64,000 nucleotides of DNA. Source: Aquimarina brevivitae (GTDB lineage Bacteria > Bacteroidota > Bacteroidia > Flavobacteriales > Flavobacteriaceae). The position numbers were made by a program, and so were the translations under genes. Below are positions 15,145 through 23,913 of the stretch, in pieces. Positions within the stretch are counted from its first letter, which is position 1. Each line of letters begins with the position of its first letter. The stretch lies in the NCBI RefSeq assembly GCF_004216895.1, contig NZ_SGXE01000001.1, positions 1 through 64,000 of the forward strand, written 5' to 3'. Below the pieces are notes generated by a model that saw only the letters and a program-made list of their open reading frames with translations, made no database searches and was not told where the DNA came from.

Positions 15145-16467
15145 CTATTTGTACACTTCTTTTACAAATTCATCAAAGGTTACTTCTTTAGTTTTTAACT
15201 TTGCATTTTCTTTATAAAAATCAAGTAATTTCTGGCTCATCAACTGCTCTGACATACGCTTTACCTCATCTTGATTTGATAAAATTCTGGCTGCAATATC
15301 TTCCAATTCTTTGTCCTCTGGAGCGTTTTGACCAAATTGAGCCATTTGCCTTTTGATCAAATCCTTAGCGAAATCTTTCAATTCTTCAAAAGTTACCTGA
15401 AGATTGTTATCGTTAATAATCTTACCTTCAATTAACTGATAGCGTAATCCCTTCTCACTTTTTTCATATTCGTCCTTCGCTTGATCTTCAGTAAGTTCCT
15501 CCTCACCGGTGGCTCTAATCCATTTCTGTAAAAAGTCTACTGGTAATTCAAACTTTGTATTTTCTAATAAATGCTCTGTAATATCATTTAGCAACTGCTG
15601 ATCTGCTTGTTGTGAAAACTGCTTTTCTGCATCTTCTTTTATACGCTCCTTTAATTCAGTAACTGTTTTGATGTTACCAGGACCATATAATTTATCAAAT
15701 AACTCCTGATCTAAATCTGCAAGCTCTTGCTTATTGATTTCAGCTATGGTAAATTCAACTTCTACATCAAGATCTTTTGCTTTGTCCTCTTCAATTTTAA
15801 GGGCAGCCATTACATCTTTATCCTCGTTGAATAATCCTTTAGTTTTTAAGGTTAAGGTATCTCCAACCTTAGCACCTACAAACTTATCGATGTTCTTTTT
15901 GCCTTTTATGGCATCTAGGCTAACTGTTGTTTCATTTTCAATATCTTCAGCTTCATTAGTAAAAGTACCTCTTACTAAACTATCCTTGTCAACAGCTTCC
16001 TGAGAAATTAATTTACCATATTGCTTTTGGATGGTCTTTAATTGATTCTCAATCATTTCATCGCTAGCAACAATCTTATATTGTGTAATTGCTTTTTTGC
16101 TTTTAAGATCAACTTCAAATTTTGGCGCTAAACCTAATTCAAATTCAAAAGAGTAATTATCAGCATCCCAATCGAAGCCTTCCTTTTCTTTAGGTAGTGG
16201 ATTACCTAACACATCAAGTTTTTCTTCCGTTAGGTATTTGTTTAATGCATCCTGAAGCAACTTATTCACCTCATCGACCAAAACAGCCTTACCATATTGC
16301 TTTTTTACCAAGCCCATAGGCACGTGTCCTTTTCTAAAACCTGGTATATTCGCATTTTTGCGATAGTCTTTTAAAATCTTATCAACTTTATCGCTATAAT
16401 CTTTTTTATTGATATCTACTGTAATTACAGCATTTAAATCGTCTAGTTGCTCTTTAGATATATTCAT
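15145..16467 (-). CDS. tig: Trigger factor
   Basis: The ribosome-bound chaperone that meets nascent chains at the exit tunnel. The ribosome-docking signature GFRKGHVPMGLVKKQYG lies at about residues 43-59 in the N-terminal domain. A middle domain (about 140-245) corresponds to the PPIase-like domain but is divergent, and a long helical C-terminal domain follows from about 250. The length, 440 residues, is normal. The clustering tig-clpP-clpX is conserved widely among bacteria. A strong promoter with an overlapping dyad lies just upstream. Confidence 0.93.
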   Translation of the reverse strand: MNISKEQLDDLNAVITVDINKKDYSDKVDKILKDYRKNANIPGFRKGHVPMGLVKKQYGKAVLVDEVNKLLQDALNKYLTEEKLDVLGNPLPKEKEGFDWDADNYSFEFELGLAPKFEVDLKSKKAITQYKIVASDEMIENQLKTIQKQYGKLISQEAVDKDSLVRGTFTNEAEDIENETTVSLDAIKGKKNIDKFVGAKVGDTLTLKTKGLFNEDKDVMAALKIEEDKAKDLDVEVEFTIAEINKQELADLDQELFDKLYGPGNIKTVTELKERIKEDAEKQFSQQADQQLLNDITEHLLENTKFELPVDFLQKWIRATGEEELTEDQAKDEYEKSEKGLRYQLIEGKIINDNNLQVTFEELKDFAKDLIKRQMAQFGQNAPEDKELEDIAARILSNQDEVKRMSEQLMSQKLLDFYKENAKLKTKEVTFDEFVKEVYK

Positions 16468-16492
16468 TAGCTCTACGTATTTGTACTAAAAA

Positions 16493-16530
16493 TCGGGTTG
16501 CAAAAGTAATACTTTTTTACAACCCGACAA
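16493..16530 (-). promoter_or_regulatory. tig promoter with overlapping inverted repeat
   Basis: Reading the minus strand, TTG (complement of 16528-16530) and TACTTTTG (complement of 16501-16508) are 19 bp apart, as in the Bacteroidota consensus. An 8-bp inverted repeat, TCGGGTTG (16493-16500) and CAACCCGA (16520-16527), spans the spacer and the -7 box. It may be an operator. Confidence 0.6.
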
Positions 16531-16559
16531 AGTTTTAACTTCTTGAAATACAGTTACGT

Positions 16560-16901
16560 TTAATCTTTCTTTAATCCCGAATGTAGTATGGATTGAAAAA
16601 ATGACAATAACAGACTAAAGATCAAAGCCCACAGCCATCCTGAAACTGTGAATCCATCAATAAAATAATCTGCCAATAAAATAATAGCAGCATTAATAAC
16701 CAGTAAAAATAACCCTAGGGTAATGATGGTTACTGGCAAGGTTAAAATCACAAAGATGGGCTTTAAAATTGCATTAAATAAAGCCAAAACCAGCGCAACT
16801 ATAATGGCTATCCACAAACTTTCTACAGCAACGCCTGGCAAAACCTGAGCTAAAATTAATACCACCACTGCGCTTAATACTATTTTTAATAAAACTTTCA
16901 T
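16560..16901 (-). CDS. Phage holin family (superfamily IV) membrane protein
   Basis: The 113-residue protein is almost wholly hydrophobic, with about four transmembrane helices (near residues 1-22, 26-48, 52-77 and 85-108). The pattern VESLWIAIIVALVLALFNAILKPI with LPVTIITLGLFLLVINA fits the family annotated as 'phage holin family, superfamily IV', which is common in chromosomes and not tied to phages. Its job is unknown. No phage gene lies near. It follows the SGNH gene after a terminator and converges on nothing. Confidence 0.75.
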   Translation of the reverse strand: MKVLLKIVLSAVVVLILAQVLPGVAVESLWIAIIVALVLALFNAILKPIFVILTLPVTIITLGLFLLVINAAIILLADYFIDGFTVSGWLWALIFSLLLSFFQSILHSGLKKD

Positions 16902-16953
16902 ACGTAAGATCTAATTTAAGAATTAAAGTATTTAAAAATACATCAAAAAAAGA

Positions 16954-16985
16954 AAACCGCTTTGCAGTTGCAAAGCGGTTTTTAT
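16954..16985. terminator. Terminator downstream of the SGNH hydrolase gene
   Basis: AACCGCTTTGC pairs with GCAAAGCGGTT around AGTT. T runs lie on both sides, so it can act on the minus strand for the 17006 gene and separates it from the holin-family gene. Confidence 0.8.
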
Positions 16986-17005
16986 TATCTATTAGAAATA
17001 TAGTA

Positions 17006-18589
17006 CTAATTCACTTCATTACTTAAGGTTATCGTTCCATAATCTCCAGGATTAACACTTGGCAAACTAGCTCCGTAAGTATTTTCAATTGCCTCTATAA
17101 TTCCATTAGTAACAATAGCATGTCCTCTTGGAGTAGGATGTACGCCGTCTAGTGAAAAACCACCACCGGTCACAAAATCAGAAGTAACTACACCTCCGTC
17201 AAAGGGTATACCGGTATTAGCCAAAATAGCCAGGTCAGCCGCAGCATCATAGAACGCCAATCCATTCTCTTCTGCTACTGCTCTAATACTTGCATTATAT
17301 GAAGTTCTTGCCGCAGAAATTAAAGCTTGTTCCGCTGCCGTTAATACGTATTGATCTTCTAGAGGAAAAGTAATTCCATTAACCGACAATTGACCTGCCT
17401 GCTCCTGAGTTAAACCAAAACTTACTAGCTCTGTCAATCTATCAGTATTTAGCTGTGCAATCGCTGATGAACTTGGCAATACCAGTAAATCATTTGCGTT
17501 TGCTTGTCTTGCCTGCCCGTATTGTGCTCCATAAATAGCAGCTAATTCTGCTCCAAAGGTTGGTGTTAATACTTGGGTTAACTGTGCTGAAATATCTGTT
17601 AAAGACTCATCTTTAATAACTACAGCACTAGCTGCGGTAGTAGAAAACTGAATTGATCGTTCTGGCACCCCTAAAAATGCAAACGCCTGGTTTAAACCTG
17701 CGTATGTTGCATTTAAAGTTGGTATTTGCGGACCAAAATCAGGGTTAAGCGGGCTTAATGGCGCAAACGGCACTGTAGTGAAATAAGGAATAGAGGTTAC
17801 ATCTGGTAAACTCAACACAACTCCCTTTGATCCACTTGCTACTAGTGTTCCTACCATGGTTCTGTATACATTATCAAAAAGGCCTGGATCTGTAATATCA
17901 TTTCCTCCATAAGTAGAAGGATCTGGATTCCCAGTTTGATCAACGCCAACCCCACCAGAAGTAGCATAACTTAAGATATCATTATTTCCAATCCACAAGC
18001 TAAAAAATGTTGGGCTCTGTGCTACAGCATCTCCAAGAATACTTGCATTATCTGCACTAGCAAAGCGTGCATAGTAGGGATTAGCTAGGCCAATTGGCAC
18101 ATTAGCCGTATTACCATATCCTTCTGTAACTAAATGAAAACTTTTAGCACCTGGAGCACCAAGGTTATTAAATGATCCTGTCAACCTATTTGCTATGTCG
18201 GTTGTAGGTGCTGCACCAGCATATCTTGCAGGACCGGGATTACCATTTTCATCAATTGCCAAAACAAATCGATTAGGTGTAATTTGATTACCTCCTAAAA
18301 GCAATCCTCCTGTATTATCTTCTACTAATGGTTGTGTAAAATCACCACCACCTGCTAGCTGAAACTGTTGCGCTAATAGGTTAGGATAAGAATTTTCTTG
18401 TCCTGTAATATATAATGCCCCATCAGCATAACCCGCTGTTAAAGAATTTCCTAAAGCTACATAAGTGCTGAAATCAGCTTCTCCACTAGCGTATATACCA
18501 GATTCTTCTATTGGATTGTCAAACTCTGGCTCACAAGCAACTAATCCTAAAGCCAGAATTGCAAAATATTTTATAGTGTTCTTAATCAT
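17006..18589 (-). CDS. SGNH/GDSL-type hydrolase lipoprotein
   Basis: The signal peptide ends at the lipobox LVAC (Cys19), so the protein is lipid-anchored. The SGNH blocks are seen as GNSLTAGY (about residues 47-54, catalytic Ser), GAPG with the following region (block II), IGNND (block III) and DGVHPTPRGH near the C-terminus (catalytic Asp and His). Block I has Asn where GDS(L) enzymes have Asp. The length, 527 residues, is longer than small esterases because of a large insert between blocks III and V. It lies 4 bp after the FadL-like gene. The pair may hydrolyse and import acyl compounds, which is inference from the neighbourhood. Confidence 0.8.
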   Translation of the reverse strand: MIKNTIKYFAILALGLVACEPEFDNPIEESGIYASGEADFSTYVALGNSLTAGYADGALYITGQENSYPNLLAQQFQLAGGGDFTQPLVEDNTGGLLLGGNQITPNRFVLAIDENGNPGPARYAGAAPTTDIANRLTGSFNNLGAPGAKSFHLVTEGYGNTANVPIGLANPYYARFASADNASILGDAVAQSPTFFSLWIGNNDILSYATSGGVGVDQTGNPDPSTYGGNDITDPGLFDNVYRTMVGTLVASGSKGVVLSLPDVTSIPYFTTVPFAPLSPLNPDFGPQIPTLNATYAGLNQAFAFLGVPERSIQFSTTAASAVVIKDESLTDISAQLTQVLTPTFGAELAAIYGAQYGQARQANANDLLVLPSSSAIAQLNTDRLTELVSFGLTQEQAGQLSVNGITFPLEDQYVLTAAEQALISAARTSYNASIRAVAEENGLAFYDAAADLAILANTGIPFDGGVVTSDFVTGGGFSLDGVHPTPRGHAIVTNGIIEAIENTYGASLPSVNPGDYGTITLSNEVN

Positions 18590-18593
18590 TATT

Positions 18594-19841
18594 TTATAAT
18601 TTATAAGTTAAACCAAGTCCTGGTGCAAATGCACTGGATTTATAGGTTCCTTCAAATGGAACTTGCTGACCGTTTTCTTCATAGTAATCATAAGAAGCAT
18701 TAACCTCTTCAAATCGCAAATAAAAGAAAGATGCATCAATAGCTAACTTAGAATTAATAGCAAAACTAAGTCCTCCTGTAAATCCATCAGAATCATTTCT
18801 TGGTGTTTCAGGAGCAAAGTAACCTGGTTGTACAGGAGATTCATCTCTGTAATATCCTGCTCTTAATGAAATTTTATCCGTTGCTTTGTATTCCGCACCA
18901 AAACGATATACCGACGAATTTTTATAATTTCTTGGGTTAATGGATGTTGCACCGTTACCAAACTGAAGATCTAAAGATTCATACACATCCCAGAACTGTC
19001 TGTTGTAATCAAAGGCAAATGTCCATTTTTCTCCATACTGATACGAAACTCCGATAGTTAACTCAGCAGGTAATGGTAGTTCTGCACTAAATGTAGTAGT
19101 ACCATTTGCTGGCGCTGCCGGTGAATTAGGGAAATTAGCAAAAGTTGCTTCTCCACCTTCGGCTTCTAATATAATCTCGCTTCGGTAGTTAAATCCTACT
19201 CTAAAATTGTCTGTTGGAGAGAACATCGCTCCTACACTCCAACCCCAGTTAGTAACCCCAGAATCATCTACTGTAATATTTGCACGATTCCCTTCAAGGT
19301 CGGTTGTCGTACGATTGGCATTTCTATTAAAATTAACCGATCCAGTTACATAGATAGGTCCACCACCAATACTAAAGTGGTCAGAAATTTTAAAAGAAAC
19401 GACCGGCTGTACAAATATAGCGGCCAAATCAATATTGTTCACCAGGTGTGATCCCGACCAATCCGTTGGCCAGCTTACTTCACTACCATAAGGAGTATAC
19501 ACCCCAAGACCAACAGCCATCCAATCATTAACCTGGTAAGATCCGTATAAATTTAAAGGAGTACCTACAGAGCTATCTGTTTGAAAAGAAGTACCAAATT
19601 CTTCATTTTGATAGATAACATCGGTAAAAATACCACTGGCACCAGCACTCACATTAAGTTTGTTTTCTAAGTAAACCAGACCCGCCGGGTTAAAAAATAC
19701 AAGTTCAGCATTGTCAACCACAGCTACCCCAGTGTGCCCCATTGCAATGGCTCGTTGCCCCTGTACACCTACCCTATACCCTCCGGCAAAAGTGGTGTAT
19801 GAAGCCAAGACCAATACAACTAATAATAAAAGTTTTTTCAT
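18594..19841 (-). CDS. FadL/OmpP1/TodX-type outer-membrane channel
   Basis: A 415-residue beta-barrel porin of the FadL family, which moves long-chain fatty acids and other hydrophobic compounds across the outer membrane. The signal peptide ends at TFA. The mature N-terminus has the conserved GHTGVAVVDNAELVFFNPAGL region with the NPAG motif, which forms the plug. Alternating strand patterns run to the C-terminal GLTYKL. It is cotranscribed with the downstream SGNH lipoprotein gene from a promoter at 19892-19921. Confidence 0.88.
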   Translation of the reverse strand: MKKLLLLVVLVLASYTTFAGGYRVGVQGQRAIAMGHTGVAVVDNAELVFFNPAGLVYLENKLNVSAGASGIFTDVIYQNEEFGTSFQTDSSVGTPLNLYGSYQVNDWMAVGLGVYTPYGSEVSWPTDWSGSHLVNNIDLAAIFVQPVVSFKISDHFSIGGGPIYVTGSVNFNRNANRTTTDLEGNRANITVDDSGVTNWGWSVGAMFSPTDNFRVGFNYRSEIILEAEGGEATFANFPNSPAAPANGTTTFSAELPLPAELTIGVSYQYGEKWTFAFDYNRQFWDVYESLDLQFGNGATSINPRNYKNSSVYRFGAEYKATDKISLRAGYYRDESPVQPGYFAPETPRNDSDGFTGGLSFAINSKLAIDASFFYLRFEEVNASYDYYEENGQQVPFEGTYKSSAFAPGLGLTYKL

Positions 19842-19891
19842 AATAAATTAAGAATTGTTTTTGATTTTAGAATTCTAGAAATTTGAGGAAC

Positions 19892-19921
19892 CAAAATTAC
19901 AGGAAAATACCAATCTACCAA
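19892..19921 (-). promoter_or_regulatory. Promoter of the fadL-like/SGNH operon
   Basis: On the minus strand TTG (complement of 19919-19921) and TAATTTTG (complement of 19892-19899) are separated by 19 bp, fitting the Bacteroidota consensus. The start codon lies about 50 bp further. Confidence 0.6.
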
Positions 19922-19961
19922 CGGATTCATTAAAATATTATGCATACATAGTAAATTTTAA

Positions 19962-20735
19962 TTATTTTTTGAGAAACCTTAAAACTTCTTCTAAAAATAG
20001 ATCCGGCTGCTCTGCGTGTAACCAATGTCCAGCCCCTGTGATTTCTACAAGTTGATACTGTGGAAATTGCGCTTGTATCAAAGCTTCGTCCGCGGCTTCA
20101 ATATATCCGGAATTTGACCCTTTAAGGAATAATGTACTACCTTCAAACGATAAATCTGAATCTAATACCTTACCGACTTCTTCGATATTTTTGATAAGCG
20201 AGCTAAGATTCATACGTAATCCCAGTTCTCCTTTCTTTTTCCAATATAGATTTTTTAATAAAAACATTCGTACTCCAGGCTCTTTTACATATTCAGACAG
20301 TGCTTTATCGGCTGCTCCTCTACTTTTGATAACACTAAAGTCCAATGCATCTAGACCCTCCAATATTTTCTGATGATGCTGTGGATAATGCTTTGGTGCA
20401 ATATCGGCAATAATAAGTTGGTCCATATATTCTGGAAATAATGAGGCAAACAACATAGCCGTTTTACCGCCCATCGAATGTCCTAAAAGTTTTATCGAGG
20501 ACAAACCCTTTGCTATGCAATATTCTTTTAGATCATCCGCCATGAGCTCATAACTAAAAGCATCACTATGAAAGCTCCTACCGTGATTGCGCTGATCTAT
20601 TAAATGCACCTCATATCCTTCTTCTGCTATTTTTCTCCCCAAAGTCTTCCAGTTATCACCCATTCCAAGAAAACCGTGTAGAATGATAAACGGTTTACCT
20701 GTTCCTATCACATTAGCATATAATTCCATAGTCAA
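19962..20735 (-). CDS. Alpha/beta-fold hydrolase
   Basis: The 257-residue protein is an alpha/beta hydrolase of the YbfF type (esterase-like). The oxyanion-side motif is HGFLGMGDNW (about residues 20-29). The nucleophile elbow is GHSMGG (Ser at about 97). An acidic residue is expected near 208, and the catalytic His is in GAGHWLH near 236. The substrate is unknown. The start touches the pdxJ stop with no gap, so the two are one transcription unit, which is conserved in many Flavobacteriia. Confidence 0.85.
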   Translation of the reverse strand: MTMELYANVIGTGKPFIILHGFLGMGDNWKTLGRKIAEEGYEVHLIDQRNHGRSFHSDAFSYELMADDLKEYCIAKGLSSIKLLGHSMGGKTAMLFASLFPEYMDQLIIADIAPKHYPQHHQKILEGLDALDFSVIKSRGAADKALSEYVKEPGVRMFLLKNLYWKKKGELGLRMNLSSLIKNIEEVGKVLDSDLSFEGSTLFLKGSNSGYIEAADEALIQAQFPQYQLVEITGAGHWLHAEQPDLFLEEVLRFLKK

Positions 20736-21455
20736 TTATTTTAATTTATTGAGATACATATTAACCACGTTATCAAGACCCATATAAATGGATTCGCAAA
20801 TCAAGGCGTGACCTATAGACACTTCTAATAAGCCAGGAATATTCTCTTTGAAATATTTAATATTATCCAAAGAAAGATCATGCCCCGCATTAATTCCCAG
20901 GTCTATAGCATTAGCTACAATAGCACAATCCCGGTAGGGTTTAACCGACGCATCTCCTTTGCCTGCGGCATAGTCTTTGGCAAAATCTTCGGTATACAAC
21001 TCAATTCGATCTGTACCTGTTTGTTTAGCTCCCTCAATCATAGCCGGAACAGCATCCACAAAAATAGACGTTCGTATGCCATTGGCTTTGAATTCTGAAA
21101 TCACCTCCTGCAAAAAAGCCTTATGTTTTATCGTATCCCAACCAGCGTTACTGGTTATTGCGTCTTCAGCATCTGGCACCAGTGTTACTTGTGTTGGTTT
21201 AATTTTTAATACCAGGTCTACGAATTTAGCTATAGGATTCCCTTCTATATTATACTCTGTGTGCACCACCGATTTTAAATCTAGAGCATCTTGATATTTA
21301 ATATGCCTTTCATCTGGTCGAGGATGTATAGTGATTCCTTGTCCGCCAAATCGTTGTACATCTTTAGCTACTTGGATCAAATCAGGAACATTACCTCCTC
21401 TTGAATTTCGTAACGTAGCAATCTTATTGATATTAACACTTAGTTTAGTCATCAT
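20736..21455 (-). CDS. pdxJ: Pyridoxine 5'-phosphate synthase
   Basis: PdxJ joins 3-amino-2-oxopropyl phosphate and 1-deoxyxylulose 5-phosphate to form pyridoxine phosphate, the last ring-forming step of the DXP-dependent vitamin B6 route. The TIM-barrel protein of 239 residues has the conserved NINKIATLRNSRG start, HPRPDERHI near residue 40, and TRIELYTE-like and NAGHDLS motifs in the second half. A second ATG lies one codon inside. A possible -7 box (TATTTTTG, complement of 21479-21486) lies upstream. Confidence 0.95.
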   Translation of the reverse strand: MMTKLSVNINKIATLRNSRGGNVPDLIQVAKDVQRFGGQGITIHPRPDERHIKYQDALDLKSVVHTEYNIEGNPIAKFVDLVLKIKPTQVTLVPDAEDAITSNAGWDTIKHKAFLQEVISEFKANGIRTSIFVDAVPAMIEGAKQTGTDRIELYTEDFAKDYAAGKGDASVKPYRDCAIVANAIDLGINAGHDLSLDNIKYFKENIPGLLEVSIGHALICESIYMGLDNVVNMYLNKLK

Positions 21456-21550
21456 TTTTTGTCGTTTATCTAAAAAAACAAAAATACAAACTTGAGTGTG
21501 CCTTGATTGTATATTTTTTGATTAATTTGCATACGTAAGGCAGTCAATCT

Positions 21551-22207
21551 ATGAAAACGAATTTGTACATAGTAAGAGAAATTGAACCATTAACTACGGA
21601 TAGTACAGTTAAAGAGGCGCAAATTCACTTTAATGAACTTACCTATACCCATTTCCCCATTGTAAAGGATGGAGTGTATCTGGGTTGTGTATCCGAAGCT
21701 GACATCAGGTGTTATGAATCCGACAAAAAACTCAGTGAATATCAATATGCATTAGAACATTTTTTTGCCAGAGAAAACGACAACTGGTTAGATATCCTCG
21801 AATCTTTTGCACAAAATCAATCCAATATTATTCCTGTTCTGGATGATGACAACAAATACCTTGGCTTTTTTGAGCTAAGTGATATTATGAACTTTTTTAA
21901 CGACACTCCTTTTTTAAGCGAACCTGGCAACGTACTCATCGTTGAAAAAGGAGCGATGGACTATTCATTCAGCGAAATCGCTCAAATAGTAGAGTCCAAC
22001 AATGCCAAAATTTTAGGTTTATTCATATCTAAACTAGAATACGATGTAGCTGAAATCACCGTGAAAATAAGTGATGCTGACATTAATAATATTGTACAAA
22101 CGTTTAGAAGGTATAGCTACAACATCGTATCAAAACATCAAGAAGACACGTTTTTGGAAAACTTAAAAGAGCGATCAAAATATTTAGATAAGTATCTAAA
22201 TATGTAA
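21551..22207 (+). CDS. CBS-domain protein
   Basis: The 218-residue protein has two CBS motifs in the first 120 residues: TVKEAQIHFNELTYTHFPIVKDGVYLGCVSEADI and the pattern around NIIPVLDDDNKYLGFFELSDI. CBS pairs usually bind adenylates. The second part (about 125-200) has an ACT-like pattern (ALDYSFSEIAQIVESNNAKILGLFISK...). Such proteins often act as regulators. It stands immediately upstream of NAD kinase (34 bp), and that pair is common in the family. The exact ligand cannot be read from the sequence. Confidence 0.75.
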   Translation: MKTNLYIVREIEPLTTDSTVKEAQIHFNELTYTHFPIVKDGVYLGCVSEADIRCYESDKKLSEYQYALEHFFARENDNWLDILESFAQNQSNIIPVLDDDNKYLGFFELSDIMNFFNDTPFLSEPGNVLIVEKGAMDYSFSEIAQIVESNNAKILGLFISKLEYDVAEITVKISDADINNIVQTFRRYSYNIVSKHQEDTFLENLKERSKYLDKYLNM

Positions 22208-22241
22208 GCCGACAACCACCTAACCAAAACAAACTTATTTC

Positions 22242-23126
22242 ATGAAGATCGGAATTTACGGTCAATTTTACCACGAAAACTCAGGGATTTATATACAGGA
22301 GTTACTAGATATACTCGACAAAAATAATGTCGAAGTTGTCATAGAAAAAGACTTCTTGGCCTTAATAAATGCCAATGAAACCATACATAAGTCCTATTCC
22401 CACTTTAGTACTTTTGAAGAATTAGACAACACCTATGATCTTTTTTTTAGTATTGGTGGCGATGGAACTATATTAAAAACCATTACATATGTGAGAGACC
22501 TGGGTATCCCAATCGCAGGTATCAATACCGGACGGTTAGGATTTTTAGCCACGATCCAAAAAGAAGATATAAAAAACAGCATTGATCTTATTCTCAACAA
22601 AAAGTATCATATATCCGCAAGAAGTCTCTTAAATATTCAAACTGATCCTCCTAGCGAAGAATTTGGAACATTAAACTTTGCCATGAATGAAATAGCGGTA
22701 AGTCGTAGAAATACTACTTCGATGATCACCGTACATACCAGTTTAAACGGGGAGTTTTTAACCTCATACTGGGCTGATGGTTTAATCGTTTCGACTCCTA
22801 CGGGATCTACTGGATACTCACTGAGCTGCGGAGGACCTGTAATTATGCCAGACTCAGAAAACATTACACTTACTCCCATTGCTCCTCATAACCTTAATGC
22901 TCGACCGCTAGTGATACCTGATGACAAAGAAATTACGCTACAGGTTTCAGGAAGAGAGGATACTTACCTGGTTTCCTTGGACTCAAGAATTCATACCTTA
23001 GCCAATGAAACGATTGTGCGTATTAGAACCACACCCTTCAAAATTAATATGGTGGTTTTGGAAGGAGATAGTTTTTTAAAAACATTGCGGAAAAAAATGC
23101 TTTGGGGTGAGGATAAGCGTAATTAA
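22242..23126 (+). CDS. nadK: NAD kinase
   Basis: Phosphorylates NAD to NADP. The 294-residue protein has the GGDGT catalytic motif at about residues 75-79, NTGRLGFLA near 101-109, and TPTGSTGYSLSCGGP near 187-201. These are the three conserved blocks of the PpnK family. It lies between the CBS-domain gene and the DUF6089 gene. It probably shares the CBS promoter. Confidence 0.95.
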   Translation: MKIGIYGQFYHENSGIYIQELLDILDKNNVEVVIEKDFLALINANETIHKSYSHFSTFEELDNTYDLFFSIGGDGTILKTITYVRDLGIPIAGINTGRLGFLATIQKEDIKNSIDLILNKKYHISARSLLNIQTDPPSEEFGTLNFAMNEIAVSRRNTTSMITVHTSLNGEFLTSYWADGLIVSTPTGSTGYSLSCGGPVIMPDSENITLTPIAPHNLNARPLVIPDDKEITLQVSGREDTYLVSLDSRIHTLANETIVRIRTTPFKINMVVLEGDSFLKTLRKKMLWGEDKRN

Positions 23127-23180
23127 ACAATAAAATTAAGTAAAAACTGTTTTTAAAAACAGACTATTTGGCACAAATTC

Positions 23181-23209
23181 TTGTGTAGTAAACTTAATTG
23201 TTATATTTG
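23181..23209 (+). promoter_or_regulatory. Promoter of the DUF6089-uppS-bamA-ompH cluster
   Basis: TTG at 23181-23183 and TATATTTG at 23202-23209 lie 18 bp apart and match the Bacteroidota consensus. The next start codon is 18 bp downstream. The genes after it are closely spaced, so this may drive the whole envelope cluster. Confidence 0.65.
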
Positions 23210-23226
23210 CAAACTTTTGAAAATCT

Positions 23227-23910
23227 ATGAGATACTTAGCAGCAATCATATTTATATTATTTTTTGGTCAAATTTCATCGGGTCAAACTTACGAAGTTGG
23301 GCTGATGTTAGGAGGTTCTAATTACATCGGTGATGTAGGTTCCACTTATTATTTAGCGCCAAACGATGTTGCTTTTGGAGTTATTGGAAAATGGAATCGC
23401 AGTAAAAGACACGCATTTAGAGCTTCTTTTCTATATGCAGAATTATATGCTAACGATGCTAACGGTGATACCAGAAGAGAACAACGAGGCTATAGTTTTA
23501 ATAATGCTGTTAAAGAATTCTCCGTGGGTCTAGAGTTTAATTTCTGGGACTGGTACTTATATGATTATGAGTCTCAATTCACTCCCTATCTGTATACAGG
23601 TTTAACAGGTTTTAATTATACCGCTAAAGCCTTAGACCCTACCAATGGTAATCAAATTAGTGCCTATGGTGATAAGTGGAGTGCAGCTATTCCCATGGTT
23701 TTAGGAATAAAAAAGACGATTGGTCGACAATGGATATTAGGCGCCGAAATTGGGGCTCGATATACATTCACTGACAATTTAGACGGGAGCAACCCGGATA
23801 GTGATAATGGAAATGGTTTTGGTAATCTGGATAATAATGACTGGTATGTTTTTGCTGGCATCACATTATCCTTTACCTGGGGTAGAATGCCCTGCTATTG
23901 TGCTTTTTAA
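23227..23910 (+). CDS. DUF6089 family outer-membrane protein
   Basis: The 227-residue protein has a signal peptide (cleavage after SSG, about residue 19) and a GLMLGGSNYIGDVG start typical of DUF6089, a family of small beta-barrels next to uppS and bamA in Bacteroidota. Repeated alternating strands end in an aromatic C-terminus region. A role in outer-membrane biogenesis is inferred only from this conserved position. The stop is 3 bp from the uppS start. Confidence 0.8.
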   Translation: MRYLAAIIFILFFGQISSGQTYEVGLMLGGSNYIGDVGSTYYLAPNDVAFGVIGKWNRSKRHAFRASFLYAELYANDANGDTRREQRGYSFNNAVKEFSVGLEFNFWDWYLYDYESQFTPYLYTGLTGFNYTAKALDPTNGNQISAYGDKWSAAIPMVLGIKKTIGRQWILGAEIGARYTFTDNLDGSNPDSDNGNGFGNLDNNDWYVFAGITLSFTWGRMPCYCAF

Positions 23911-23913
23911 GAA

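Noticed and set aside
16560-16901. Prophage remnant suggested by the holin-family name
   Set aside because: The family is widespread in chromosomes and no phage gene lies nearby, so no phage call is made.
23147-23162. Terminator after nadK
   Set aside because: The palindrome CTGTTTTTAAAAACAG has very low G+C and no following T run, so an intrinsic terminator cannot be supported.
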